Source: a virus
IMG/VR virus record: IMGVR_UViG_3300021389_000209
Location: 1 to 20,222 of that record
Strand: one strand, 5' to 3'
DNA: 20,222 nucleotides
The notes under the pieces were generated by a model, which saw only the letters and a list, made by a program, of their open reading frames with translations, was not told the origin of the DNA and searched no databases. Position numbers and translations under genes: made by a program. Of this stretch, positions 7,052 through 12,325 are shown piece by piece. Numbering within the stretch: the first letter of the stretch is position 1; every line of letters begins with the position of its first letter.

Positions 7052-7407
7052 TTGGATTAGGATTAATAGGTCAAGTTGCCGATCTTGCTGGCACTATGAT
7101 TGAAGGCAAAACTGCTGTGAAGAAAGCAGAGGCGCAAACTAAAATGAAAATAGCGACAGGCGAGATCGATTGGGATATTGCCGCCATGAAGGCTACTGAG
7201 AATAGCTGGAAGGACGAGTGGATTACATTGCTGTTTAGCATACCCCTCATTCTGGCATTCTGTGGCGATTGGGGTAATGGCATTGTGCAAGCTGGTTTTG
7301 CGGCACTGTCAAACATGCCTGATTGGTATCAATACAGTCTAGGTGGTATTGTAAGTGCATCTATTGGGATGCGTGGTGTAAGTAAATATTTTGGGAGCAA
7401 AAAATAA
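7048..7407 (+). CDS. Holin (GTA-holin 3TM-like)
   Basis: A 119-residue protein with the features of the three-transmembrane holin family found in gene transfer agents and alphaproteobacterial phages. It has an amphipathic helix (residues 20-50), the KDEWITLLFSIPLILAFCG segment, then a second helix around NMPDWYQYSLGG (88-100) and IVSASIGMRGVSKYFG at the end. The W-DEW and P-W-Y pattern is typical of the family. It would form lesions in the inner membrane so that the endolysin two genes downstream can reach the cell wall. It overlaps the EF-hand gene by four bases and the next small gene by one base, so the lysis block is one transcript. Confidence 0.85.
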   Translation: MIGLGLIGQVADLAGTMIEGKTAVKKAEAQTKMKIATGEIDWDIAAMKATENSWKDEWITLLFSIPLILAFCGDWGNGIVQAGFAALSNMPDWYQYSLGGIVSASIGMRGVSKYFGSKK

Positions 7408-7574
7408 TGTCACTGTATGAAAACATTCATAAGAAGCGTAAGCGCATTAAAGCTGGAAGTGGCGAGACAATGCGTAAAAAGGGTGCTAAGGGCGCTCCAA
7501 CGAACAAGGCTTTTAAACAAGCGGCTAAAACTGCTAAGAAAAAGCCAACTAAACGTAAAACTAAAAAGGCATAA
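7407..7574 (+). CDS. Small very basic phage protein (55 aa)
   Basis: A 55-residue protein starting on an ATG that overlaps the holin stop (TAATG) and ending two bases before the endolysin ATG. It opens MSLYENIHKKRKRIKAGSGE, and about 40 percent of its residues are Lys or Arg. Short proteins starting with this segment are, as I recall, frequent in marine phage genomes next to lysis or structural genes. Their function is unknown, though the charge points to nucleic-acid binding. The tight packing between two lysis genes supports a real coding sequence. Confidence 0.8.
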   Translation: MSLYENIHKKRKRIKAGSGETMRKKGAKGAPTNKAFKQAAKTAKKKPTKRKTKKA

Positions 7575-7576
7575 TC

Positions 7577-8194
7577 ATGAGTGAAGCAATGAAAAAGCTC
7601 CAAGATAAAGTTGGTGTTGGGGCAGATGGTCATTTCGGCAAGAACACTGCAAAAGCCATTGCCCAATATTATGAGCTATCTAATGAGAGAGCCGCGCATC
7701 TAATGGGTCAGGCGAGCCACGAAAGCGGTCACTGGCGGCACACAAGAGAAAATCTGAACTACAGTGCCGAAAGTATGATGCGCGTCTGGCCTAGCCGTTT
7801 TCCTGATCTAGCATCCTGCGAGGGATATTCTCGAAACCCAACGGCACTAGCTAACAAGGTTTATGGTGGGCGCATGGGAAATAATACAGAGACTGATGGT
7901 TCAACTTACATTGGTCGCGGATTTCTACAATTAACAGGAAAAAATAATTACAGGGCATTCAGCTCCGATATGGGTTTACCTGAGATTATGACAGATCCAG
8001 ATCTGGTGGCTACAGATTACGCATTTGATACTGCGCTTTGGTTCTTCAAAAATAACAAGTTATTTGACATCGCAGACGATGGTGTGAACGACGAAACAAT
8101 TTTAAAAATCACACGTCGGGTCAATGGCGGCACACATGGGCTTGTGGATAGAACTGGCGAAACAAACAAAATCTATGAGTGGCTCAACGCATAA
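7577..8194 (+). CDS. Endolysin, GH19 chitinase/lysozyme-like
   Basis: A 205-residue enzyme. The first 30 residues include a minimal peptidoglycan-binding-like helix (LQDKVGVGADGHFGKNTAKA). The catalytic domain starts at LMGQASHESGHW, with the general-acid Glu49 in SHESGHW. Other GH19 hallmarks follow: the ANKVYGGRMGN block, the YIGRGFLQLTGKNNY motif (substrate cleft) and the terminal ITRRVNGGTHGLVDR motif. The domain cleaves the glycan backbone of peptidoglycan. It has no signal peptide, so it depends on the holin upstream. It uses ATG at 7577 after a short AT-rich gap. The 3' end is overlapped by 20 bases by the next gene. Confidence 0.93.
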   Translation: MSEAMKKLQDKVGVGADGHFGKNTAKAIAQYYELSNERAAHLMGQASHESGHWRHTRENLNYSAESMMRVWPSRFPDLASCEGYSRNPTALANKVYGGRMGNNTETDGSTYIGRGFLQLTGKNNYRAFSSDMGLPEIMTDPDLVATDYAFDTALWFFKNNKLFDIADDGVNDETILKITRRVNGGTHGLVDRTGETNKIYEWLNA

Positions 8195-8567
8195 CAATAA
8201 AATCGGTAGAGCTGGCGAATTTCTGGCTCTATCGAGATTATCATTCGCTGGCATTTCCTGCATCTTGGTTCAGCACGAAATTGACGATGCATACTTGAAA
8301 ACGCCAAGCGGTGTATTGCTGACTTTACAGGTCAAGACTGCCAGCAAGAAAACAGGAAATGCGCGGCAGTACAGGTGGAATACACAGCCCCTTGGAGATA
8401 ATAAAAAATCTGATGTGTATGCACTGGTGGCATATGATATAAAGAAAATTTACTGGGCTAGAGGTGACGATCCAATAATAAAGAAAACGTCAACTCGATT
8501 GTATCCAGATCAATTTGTAGATGAAGAAAAATTATTAAATCAAGTAATAAACAGCTTCACAGATTAA
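8175..8567 (+). CDS. PD-(D/E)XK-like nuclease, Holliday-junction/homing type
   Basis: The frame is open from 8124, but the ATG at 8175 (MSGSTHNNKIGRAGEFLALSRL) gives a sensible 130-residue protein and overlaps the endolysin by 20 bases. The domain has GRAGEFLALSRL (helix with the N-terminal Glu), a strand and EIDDAYL segment, VLLTLQVKTASKK (the Q-V-K strand, where Lys and a preceding Asp or Glu would be catalytic) and KKSDVYALVAYDI. This is the order of the PD-(D/E)XK nuclease fold. Related small nucleases include archaeal-type resolvases and group I intron endonucleases (PDDEXK_5). Its job here is open: resolvase, host DNA degradation or anti-restriction. A bidirectional hairpin follows the stop. 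Confidence 0.65.
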   Translation: MSGSTHNNKIGRAGEFLALSRLSFAGISCILVQHEIDDAYLKTPSGVLLTLQVKTASKKTGNARQYRWNTQPLGDNKKSDVYALVAYDIKKIYWARGDDPIIKKTSTRLYPDQFVDEEKLLNQVINSFTD

Positions 8568-8641
8568 ATAAATCACTTGATGATTTACGCTGTTAGATTT
8601 ATTTAGGCGTGTGGGCAATTCGGGCATGATTTGCCCACACG
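8565..8641. terminator. Nested hairpins between convergent operons (bidirectional terminator)
   Basis: Two stems occur. TAAATAAATC (8565-8574) pairs with GATTTATTTA (8596-8605), and CGTGTGGGCAA (8608-8618) pairs perfectly over 11 bp with TTGCCCACACG (8631-8641). T-rich sequence follows on the plus strand (8642-8657), and an equally T-rich tract follows when read on the minus strand. The stems separate the rightward lysis operon from the leftward small-gene operon, so they would stop transcription from both sides. Confidence 0.85.
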
Positions 8642-8647
8642 ATATAT

Positions 8648-9067
8648 TTATTTTATTTTAAAGTAAACGTAACGCAGAGACTTAGCTCCAGCGTTGCCTA
8701 TGATCGGTGTGGTTTTCTCGTAAGCACGATCAACTAATTTTTGACGATACATGACGTTAAGCGTCCACGCTATATCAGATACGCCAATGCCACTGCTTAA
8801 AGCTATCATAGTGGTAGTATACCTCTTATAACTTTTCATATGCTTTAGTATAGCGTCGTACTTCTTTTGAGGTATTGGTTTAATTTTCCTCAGATCATTG
8901 TCAGTCACAAAGTTTTTGTGTGACGGCTTGTTAACTGTGATTTGGCGTGGCCTCTCAAAAGTTTTATTGATGTTATTTCTGAGGCCACGTTTGATCTGCT
9001 CTTTCTCAAAATTGTATAGCAAGTGGGAATACATAATCTCATATTTATGTGTAGGCTCATCCCTCAT
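8648..9067 (-). CDS. Winged-helix-like DNA-binding protein
   Basis: The frame stays open to 9289, but I start the gene at the ATG at 9067, which overlaps the upstream gene stop in an ATGA. The upstream stretch is low-complexity and overlaps a better small gene. The 139-residue product has a basic N-terminal half. A C-terminal domain (67-139) shows a helix (KKYDAILKHMKSYKRY), then TTTMIALSSGIGVSDIAWTLNVMYRQKLV and a wing-like IGNAGAKSLRYVYFKIK. This looks like a winged helix with the recognition helix around residues 95-107. It may regulate the phage, for example the repeated promoters upstream, but the family is not identified. It is the last gene of the minus-strand block. Confidence 0.65.
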   Translation of the reverse strand: MRDEPTHKYEIMYSHLLYNFEKEQIKRGLRNNINKTFERPRQITVNKPSHKNFVTDNDLRKIKPIPQKKYDAILKHMKSYKRYTTTMIALSSGIGVSDIAWTLNVMYRQKLVDRAYEKTTPIIGNAGAKSLRYVYFKIK

Positions 9068-9261
9068 GGCTTGGGCGACTTGTTCTTTCGACGCATAAGC
9101 GAAAGCTGGTGTTCTACATTGTTCAATATTGCCAGTTGCTCTTGCAACATCCACAGATAATAGCTCCTCGTTCTCACCTCTTTGCCCTTCAGATCTTCCT
9201 GAACTGCCTCGTTGAGCTTGATTAGCCTCGTTATTGCCTTGTAGCAATCTTTGGTGTTCAT
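9064..9261 (-). CDS. Small helical protein, unknown
   Basis: A 65-residue Leu/Lys/Glu-rich protein (start MNTKDCYKAITRLIKLNEAV), predicted all helical. The ribosome site is strong: GAGGAGAA (9267-9274, complement strand) lies five bases before the ATG. The stop overlaps the next gene start (ATGA), a typical operon arrangement. This fixes the start of the downstream gene and argues against the long frame covering the same bases. I do not recognise the family. The coiled-coil tendency suggests dimerisation. Confidence 0.7.
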   Translation of the reverse strand: MNTKDCYKAITRLIKLNEAVQEDLKGKEVRTRSYYLWMLQEQLAILNNVEHQLSLMRRKNKSPKP

Positions 9262-9272
9262 TTACATTCTCC

Positions 9273-9497
9273 TCATTCATCATTTTCACGTCTCACAAAT
9301 TTTCCCTGATCATCAAGGGCTGGTATTAGCCTGCTGGGTTTTTCTGGCATTTCTGGCAAAATCAATCCAGTGCCAGCGCAGTTTTTGCAATCAGCCTTTT
9401 CATACAAGTAAGTTTCATGAAAGATATTATAATCTTTCTCAAATAGTGTTTCGCCTGCGCCATCACATTCTGGGCATGGGTAATATTTACTTGCCAT
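9273..9497 (-). CDS. Small DnaJ-type zinc-finger protein
   Basis: A 74-residue protein with two cysteine pairs: CPECDGAGE at residues 8-16 and CKNCAGTG at 37-44. Each follows the CxxCxGxG form of the DnaJ central zinc-binding domain, so one zinc ion held by four cysteines is likely. There is no J domain and no chaperone body. Such mini-proteins are common in phages and may recruit host chaperones or bind RNA or DNA, but that is not known for this one. The ATG at 9497 is inside the upstream gene (11-base overlap) and is preceded by AAAGGA. Confidence 0.8.
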   Translation of the reverse strand: MASKYYPCPECDGAGETLFEKDYNIFHETYLYEKADCKNCAGTGLILPEMPEKPSRLIPALDDQGKFVRRENDE

Positions 9498-9711
9498 TGG
9501 TTAATCCTTTCGGTCTGAGCTTTGGTACAATAAATGACGAGCTGATGTAGCTTGTCTCGATGCACTGAGCCATACTATCCATCTTCTCATATGGCTTGTA
9601 AACGGCTGGCAATGCTTCACCACATTCACGCGCACTGCGGTATAGCGTGGTATCCTGTAGCTCCACGCCGCCAATGACATATGTGAGAACGAGTGTTGTG
9701 TAGAATGTCAT
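9487..9711 (-). CDS. Short exported or membrane protein, unknown
   Basis: A 74-residue protein starting MTFYTTLVLTYVIGGVELQD, with a short hydrophobic N-terminal stretch. Two cysteines follow (SARECGEA and MAQCIETS), then a polar tail (SSSFIVPKLRPKG). The pattern resembles small unannotated proteins of marine phages with a TLVLTY start. The hydrophobic stretch is too short for a confident membrane call and too weak for a normal signal peptide. Starts in ATGA overlap with the upstream gene (9708-9711); ribosome site AAGGATAAATT. The function is unknown. Confidence 0.7.
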   Translation of the reverse strand: MTFYTTLVLTYVIGGVELQDTTLYRSARECGEALPAVYKPYEKMDSMAQCIETSYISSSFIVPKLRPKGLTNGK

Positions 9712-9992
9712 AATTTATCCTTTTCTGTTGATTTTGGCTTTGTAAAAAAAGGTGTTTCTGTTGGATCAATTGTTTCCATAACTTGATCCAATGCCTCTCT
9801 GGTTCTTTTGGTTTTTTCTTGCTCTACAAGCTCATCCAAGTAAGCATTAAATTTATCCAAAGTAAGTAAACGTGAGGCTCTAGCAATATCTCTAACCCAA
9901 TTGCTATCTTTTAATTCAGCATTACAGGCAACACTAGCATAAGCGCCACACCAAAACTCATAATCAGATTTTAGTTTTTTTAATGTAGCCAT
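9708..9992 (-). CDS. Small helical protein, unknown
   Basis: A 94-residue soluble, helix-rich protein beginning MATLKKLKSDYEFWCGAYAS, with KTKRTREALDQVMETIDPTE in the C-terminal half. No motif or named family is recognised. The ATG overlaps the previous stop (TAATG at 9992), with GAGGA upstream, and the end overlaps the next start by four bases, so it belongs to a translationally coupled block. There is no membrane segment. Confidence 0.7.
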   Translation of the reverse strand: MATLKKLKSDYEFWCGAYASVACNAELKDSNWVRDIARASRLLTLDKFNAYLDELVEQEKTKRTREALDQVMETIDPTETPFFTKPKSTEKDKL

Positions 9993-10234
9993 TATTCATC
10001 CTCTGCAAATGTGTGGGCATAGCCAATTTCAGTTAAGATCCACTTACAGCCGCCATCCAGCTTATCTTTATAATTAGGTATAACTGCGCCAATTAATTCA
10101 TCGGCTGGCTTCATGTGTGTGATACCAGCCTCAGCTAAGATTTTCTTTGGTAGAAACACTTCGTCGTGTTCCTTGTGAGTGAAAGCAAAGCCGAAGCCAT
10201 GCTCATGAATTGATTTAATAATTAATCTTTGCAT
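9992..10234 (-). CDS. Small OB-fold/cold-shock-like protein
   Basis: An 80-residue protein. The stretch HEHGFGFAFTHKEHDEVFLP, with KKILAEAG after it, recalls the cold-shock domain: a GFGF-type RNP1-like strand followed by the VFLP strand. The later DGGCKWILTEIGY would be the last strands. If right, it binds single-stranded nucleic acid. The similarity is modest and no residue-level proof is possible here. The ATG at 10234 is five bases after the previous stop on the minus strand and lacks a strong ribosome site. Confidence 0.55.
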   Translation of the reverse strand: MQRLIIKSIHEHGFGFAFTHKEHDEVFLPKKILAEAGITHMKPADELIGAVIPNYKDKLDGGCKWILTEIGYAHTFAEDE

Positions 10235-10238
10235 TATC

Positions 10239-10418
10239 TTATCCTATTTTAGATACAATTTTGACGTCATTAAAATACCTTCTGGCATCATGTGGATGTT
10301 GCCAAGAGATCATATTTTTTAACCACTCTTTGGTTTCGTGAAGTGTGGGTTGGCCTTCACTGTCGCCGCACATATCTTCACCAACATCAATGGTGATTTC
10401 AAATTTAAATGTTTGCAT
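10239..10418 (-). CDS. Small protein, unknown (59 aa)
   Basis: A 59-residue frame reading MQTFKFEITIDVGEDMCGDS and ending VSKIG, with ribosome site GGAGAATAAA directly before the ATG. It has a Trp/His-rich middle (KEWLKNMISWQHPHDARRYF). There is no recognised family, no membrane segment and one cysteine. It fills a gap that would otherwise be unexplained between two good genes, and its spacing is typical of the block. The strong ribosome site makes it more likely real than a random frame. Confidence 0.65.
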   Translation of the reverse strand: MQTFKFEITIDVGEDMCGDSEGQPTLHETKEWLKNMISWQHPHDARRYFNDVKIVSKIG

Positions 10419-10419
10419 T

Positions 10420-10539
10420 TTATTCTCCTAAGTTTGCGTTAATAATTGTATCCAGAAAAACTATAATTTCTGGAAGGTGAATGCAGGCTAGGGCAAATAA
10501 TGCCATAGCCAAACCATCTTTGATCATTGTGATGTTCAT
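10420..10539 (-). CDS. Tiny single-pass membrane peptide (39 aa)
   Basis: A 39-residue frame (MNITMIKDGLAMALFALACI start, LPEIIVFLDTIINANLGE end) with one membrane helix (residues 9-28) and AGGTGG before the ATG. Its stop overlaps the ribosome site of the next gene. Phage early regions often carry such membrane peptides, sometimes exclusion or toxin-like, but there is no direct evidence here. It could also be a chance frame. Confidence 0.5.
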   Translation of the reverse strand: MNITMIKDGLAMALFALACIHLPEIIVFLDTIINANLGE

Positions 10540-10547
10540 GCCGCCAC

Positions 10548-10838
10548 CTATTCGTGGAACTGAAGTAGATTGCTAAAATCTACATCGTAACCATCAAGGG
10601 CATATAAATCATTATTACAGTTACCACCAACATCGTGATAAATATAACCGCCAGCAACTAACGATCCAAAAGTACCCTCAGCTTGCTTTTGCGTCCAACC
10701 AGCATTTACAAGGTCTTCAGCTCTTACATATACCCAAGGGTCTTCAACTAAATCTGCAACACAAGTGCCGCCCATTACATTTAAGCAATTTTTGATTAAG
10801 GCAGTCATTGCGGCGCTTTGATTTTCAGTAAGTGTCAT
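10548..10838 (-). CDS. Small protein with helix-turn-helix-like segment
   Basis: I use the ATG at 10838 (ribosome site GGAGAATACAAA) instead of the longer frame to 10907, which runs back into the promoter. The 96-residue product begins MTLTENQSAAMTALIKNCLN. Helices around residues 8-24 and 45-58 and the segment AGWTQKQAEGTFGSLVAGGYIYHD look like a small winged-helix or MarR-like DNA-binding fold. It is acidic and ends DVDFSNLLQFHE. As the first gene after its own strong promoter, it could be a regulator, for example an autoregulator of the repeated operator, but this is inference. Confidence 0.65.
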   Translation of the reverse strand: MTLTENQSAAMTALIKNCLNVMGGTCVADLVEDPWVYVRAEDLVNAGWTQKQAEGTFGSLVAGGYIYHDVGGNCNNDLYALDGYDVDFSNLLQFHE

Positions 10839-10873
10839 TTTGTATTCTCCATTTATGTTTGTGTTATTCGTGT

Positions 10874-10901
10874 AATCTAACAGATTGTAAGATAAGGTCA
10901 A
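10874..10901 (-). promoter_or_regulatory. Minus-strand sigma70-type promoter, copy 1
   Basis: On the minus strand the -35 TTGACC (10901-10896) and -10 TAGATT (10879-10874) are 16 bp apart, and TGT just before the -10 makes it an extended -10. The spacer carries ATCT near the middle, also present in the other copies. It would drive the gene starting at 10838. The -35 overlaps one arm of a 44-bp inverted-repeat element (10896-10939). Confidence 0.8.
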
Positions 10902-10939
10902 GCACAATGATATACAAATGATATATTAAGTGCTTGACC
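10896..10939. repeat. 44-bp operator-like inverted repeat, copy 1
   Basis: Perfect 10-bp arms GGTCAAGCAC (10896-10905) and GTGCTTGACC (10930-10939) enclose a 24-bp AT core. The core holds two direct repeats of AATGATATAY at 10906 and 10917, one helical turn (11 bp) apart. It is the same element as at 11593-11636, but with its core reversed relative to the promoter. It may serve as an operator or activator site next to the -35. Confidence 0.8.
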
Positions 10940-10949
10940 TGAGTGAGTA

Positions 10950-11537
10950 TTACCAATCCTCACCATTGATTTTTACTTTTGTAGGGCGCTGGATAATAGT
11001 TTGCTTAACACCATCGCGCTCTCCATGCTCTTTAATTTTTGCCATGCAAGTTACATCAGTGCCTTTTTTTGACCAGCCATTAGATCCTTTATAAACAACG
11101 ATGTCATTATTCTCATCGCGGCATATATTAATGTATGTCGTGCCGTAATATCCTTCCAGAGCCACAACGTGCTGTACTGTTAGGCTGAACGCCTGACGTT
11201 CACCAACAACGCCCACCCACTTGCAATCAGCGTCAGCCGCTTGGCGTTCAGCGATCAGTGCCGCACGTTTGTCGATAATTTTTACAACCGCATTGCGCTG
11301 GCCTTCAGTTAAAGACCCATATTCATCTAATGCTTTTTCCATTTTACCAAGAAAACTATCAGCATTATCATAGCTAGACCCAGCTAGAAATTCTGTAATT
11401 TCCTGCGCGCGTTCATCATTAGCGTAAAACTTTTTAGCCCTGCTTTTTCTAGCATTGGCTTTTATGCTTGCCTCAACTGCGGCTACATATCTTGGGTTAT
11501 CCCATTTATCGTGATAATCATTTTCGTGCCAGCTCAT
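10950..11537 (-). CDS. Conserved phage protein with C-terminal OB-like domain
   Basis: I start at the ATG at 11537, which follows GGAGATTAAC, four codons inside the longest frame. The 195-residue product has a helical N-terminal half (residues 30-95, with a DNADSFLGKMEKALDEYG segment). Its C-terminal half is beta-rich: KWVGVVGERQAFSLTVQHVV, YYGTTYINICRDENNDIVVY, GTDVTCMAKIKEHGERDG and TIIQRPTKVKI. The C-terminal pattern is seen in unannotated phage proteins and looks like an OB-type nucleic-acid-binding fold. No catalytic motif is seen. It has its own promoter (11571-11598), so it is probably expressed early and strongly. Confidence 0.75.
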   Translation of the reverse strand: MSWHENDYHDKWDNPRYVAAVEASIKANARKSRAKKFYANDERAQEITEFLAGSSYDNADSFLGKMEKALDEYGSLTEGQRNAVVKIIDKRAALIAERQAADADCKWVGVVGERQAFSLTVQHVVALEGYYGTTYINICRDENNDIVVYKGSNGWSKKGTDVTCMAKIKEHGERDGVKQTIIQRPTKVKINGEDW

Positions 11538-11570
11538 GTTAATCTCCATTTGTGTTTGTGTTATTTAAGT

Positions 11571-11598
11571 AATCTAACAGATTATGAGATAAGGTCAA
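11571..11598 (-). promoter_or_regulatory. Minus-strand sigma70-type promoter, copy 2
   Basis: -35 TTGACC (11598-11593), 16-bp spacer with ATCT, -10 TAGATT (11576-11571) with TGT before it. It is almost identical to the copy at 10874-10901, including the leader that follows. It would drive the gene at 11537. Confidence 0.8.
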
Positions 11599-11636
11599 GC
11601 ACTTTATATATCATTTATATATCATTGTGCCTGACC
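11593..11636. repeat. 44-bp operator-like inverted repeat, copy 2
   Basis: Arms GGTCAAGCAC (11593-11602) and GTGCCTGACC (11627-11636, one mismatch) enclose two direct repeats of ATATATCATT at 11606 and 11617, 11 bp apart. Read on the minus strand it matches copy 1 read on the plus strand, so the core points the other way relative to its promoter. Confidence 0.8.
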
Positions 11637-11643
11637 CTATCAG

Positions 11644-11838
11644 TTATTTACGCTCGTAATCTGCCCATTGCTGGTACATTTTTTCCCAGCCCCATTTTAC
11701 AAATTTAGCCATGTCATCGCCTTCCTCGATGCCATGATTAAACGCAAATTGTTTTAGGGCTGATGTAAGCTCAATTTCTGGAAACTCAACAGCCAAATCG
11801 ATTGCTTCATTGTAAGCATTTTCCCAAGTTGTATCCAT
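11644..11838 (-). CDS. Small acidic helical protein, unknown
   Basis: A 64-residue protein starting MDTTWENAYNEAIDLAVEFP, helical, acidic and aromatic-rich near the end (KWGWEKMYQQWADYERK). The ribosome site GAGGAG is followed by ATTAAATA before the ATG. There is no recognised family. Similar-looking acidic mini-proteins occur in phage early regions, some of which mimic DNA or modulate host enzymes, but nothing here tests that. It has its own promoter of the same family (11877-11904) and is the first gene of the minus-strand block. Confidence 0.7.
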   Translation of the reverse strand: MDTTWENAYNEAIDLAVEFPEIELTSALKQFAFNHGIEEGDDMAKFVKWGWEKMYQQWADYERK

Positions 11839-11876
11839 TATTTAATCTCCTCGTTAATGTTTATGTTTATTCACTC

Positions 11877-11904
11877 AATATAACAGGTATTCAGATAGGG
11901 TCAA
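11877..11904 (-). promoter_or_regulatory. Minus-strand sigma70-type promoter, copy 3
   Basis: -35 TTGACC (11904-11899), 16-bp spacer with ATCT, -10 TATATT (11882-11877) with TGT before it. It drives the minus-strand gene starting at 11838 and is divergent from the plus-strand promoter at 11939-11966. Confidence 0.8.
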
Positions 11905-11944
11905 GCGGAAAATATATCTTTTATATATCATTATGTTGTTGACG
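11899..11944. repeat. Divergent form of the operator-like element, copy 3
   Basis: GGTCAAGC (11899 on) and TTGTTGACGCC (to about 11947) flank a core with ATATATCTTTT and ATATATCATT, the same direct-repeat pattern as copies 1 and 2 but degenerate. Here both ends act as -35 boxes facing away from each other. It is the likely master control point between the two early blocks. Confidence 0.7.
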
Positions 11945-11966
11945 CCATCTGTCAGTCTGCTATTAT
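11939..11966 (+). promoter_or_regulatory. Plus-strand sigma70-type promoter for the replication block
   Basis: -35 TTGACG (11939-11944), 16-bp spacer containing ATCT, -10 TATTAT (11961-11966) with TGC before it. It has the same architecture as the three minus-strand promoters. It would transcribe the genes from 12002 onwards. Confidence 0.8.
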
Positions 11967-12001
11967 AAGGTATAACATAAACACAAACGAGGAGATTTGT
12001 T

Positions 12002-12325
12002 ATGAGACTTTATAAAAATAATGCAGGACAATGGTTTGGCACTCAGGCTGAGGCACGTCGCAACTCACCCAGAGAATGGGTTGAGGTTAACGTCCCAACA
12101 TCTAAGCTGGATTTACTTAACTGGCTTAACGATAATAAAGTTGGTGGCATCAGCCAGCAAGTTAGCACTGAGCCAACTCCTGAGCCAAAAGGCGATTATG
12201 GTCAGCTCAACAAAAAGTCAAAAAGCTGGGTGTCTTGGGCATTGGGTAAATTGATCATGGGCGAAAAAGATGAGGCAATCGAAATGCTCAAGCTGGGTTT
12301 AGCCGAGCAGAAGGGGGGTGCGTAA
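12002..12325 (+). CDS. Conserved small early protein, unknown
   Basis: A 107-residue protein, first of the rightward early block, with ribosome site GAGGAGATTTGTT. It opens MRLYKNNAGQWFGTQAEARR and continues EWVEVNVPTSKLDLLNWLND. In my recollection a G-W-GTQAEAR start followed by a VPTDK-like block and short helix is recurrent in unannotated marine phage early proteins. A Pro/Gln linker joins it to a helical C-terminus (SWALGKLIMGEKDEAIEMLK). No enzyme motif is seen. Position next to the divergent promoter suggests very early expression. Confidence 0.75.
   Translation: MRLYKNNAGQWFGTQAEARRNSPREWVEVNVPTSKLDLLNWLNDNKVGGISQQVSTEPTPEPKGDYGQLNKKSKSWVSWALGKLIMGEKDEAIEMLKLGLAEQKGGA

Noticed and set aside
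8124-8174. Longer start of the nuclease gene at 8124
   Set aside because: These codons lie within the endolysin C-terminal motif; the ATG at 8175 begins just before the recognisable domain.
9068-9289. N-terminal extension of the 8648 gene to 9289 (213-aa frame)
   Set aside because: The first 74 residues are low-complexity and overlap the better-supported 65-aa gene with its GAGGAGAA ribosome site and ATGA coupling.
9362-9565. 67-aa minus-strand frame starting MHRDKLHQLV
   Set aside because: It overlaps two better genes (9273-9497 zinc finger and 9487-9711), both with proper coupling and ribosome sites.
10839-10907. Longer start (to 10907) of the 10548 gene
   Set aside because: It overlaps the promoter at 10874-10901, while the ATG at 10838 has a strong GGAGAATACAAA site.
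10896-11636. Direct or inverted repeats as phage attachment sites or transposon ends
   Set aside because: They overlap promoters, carry phased AT half-sites and flank ordinary phage genes; no integrase or transposase is in view.
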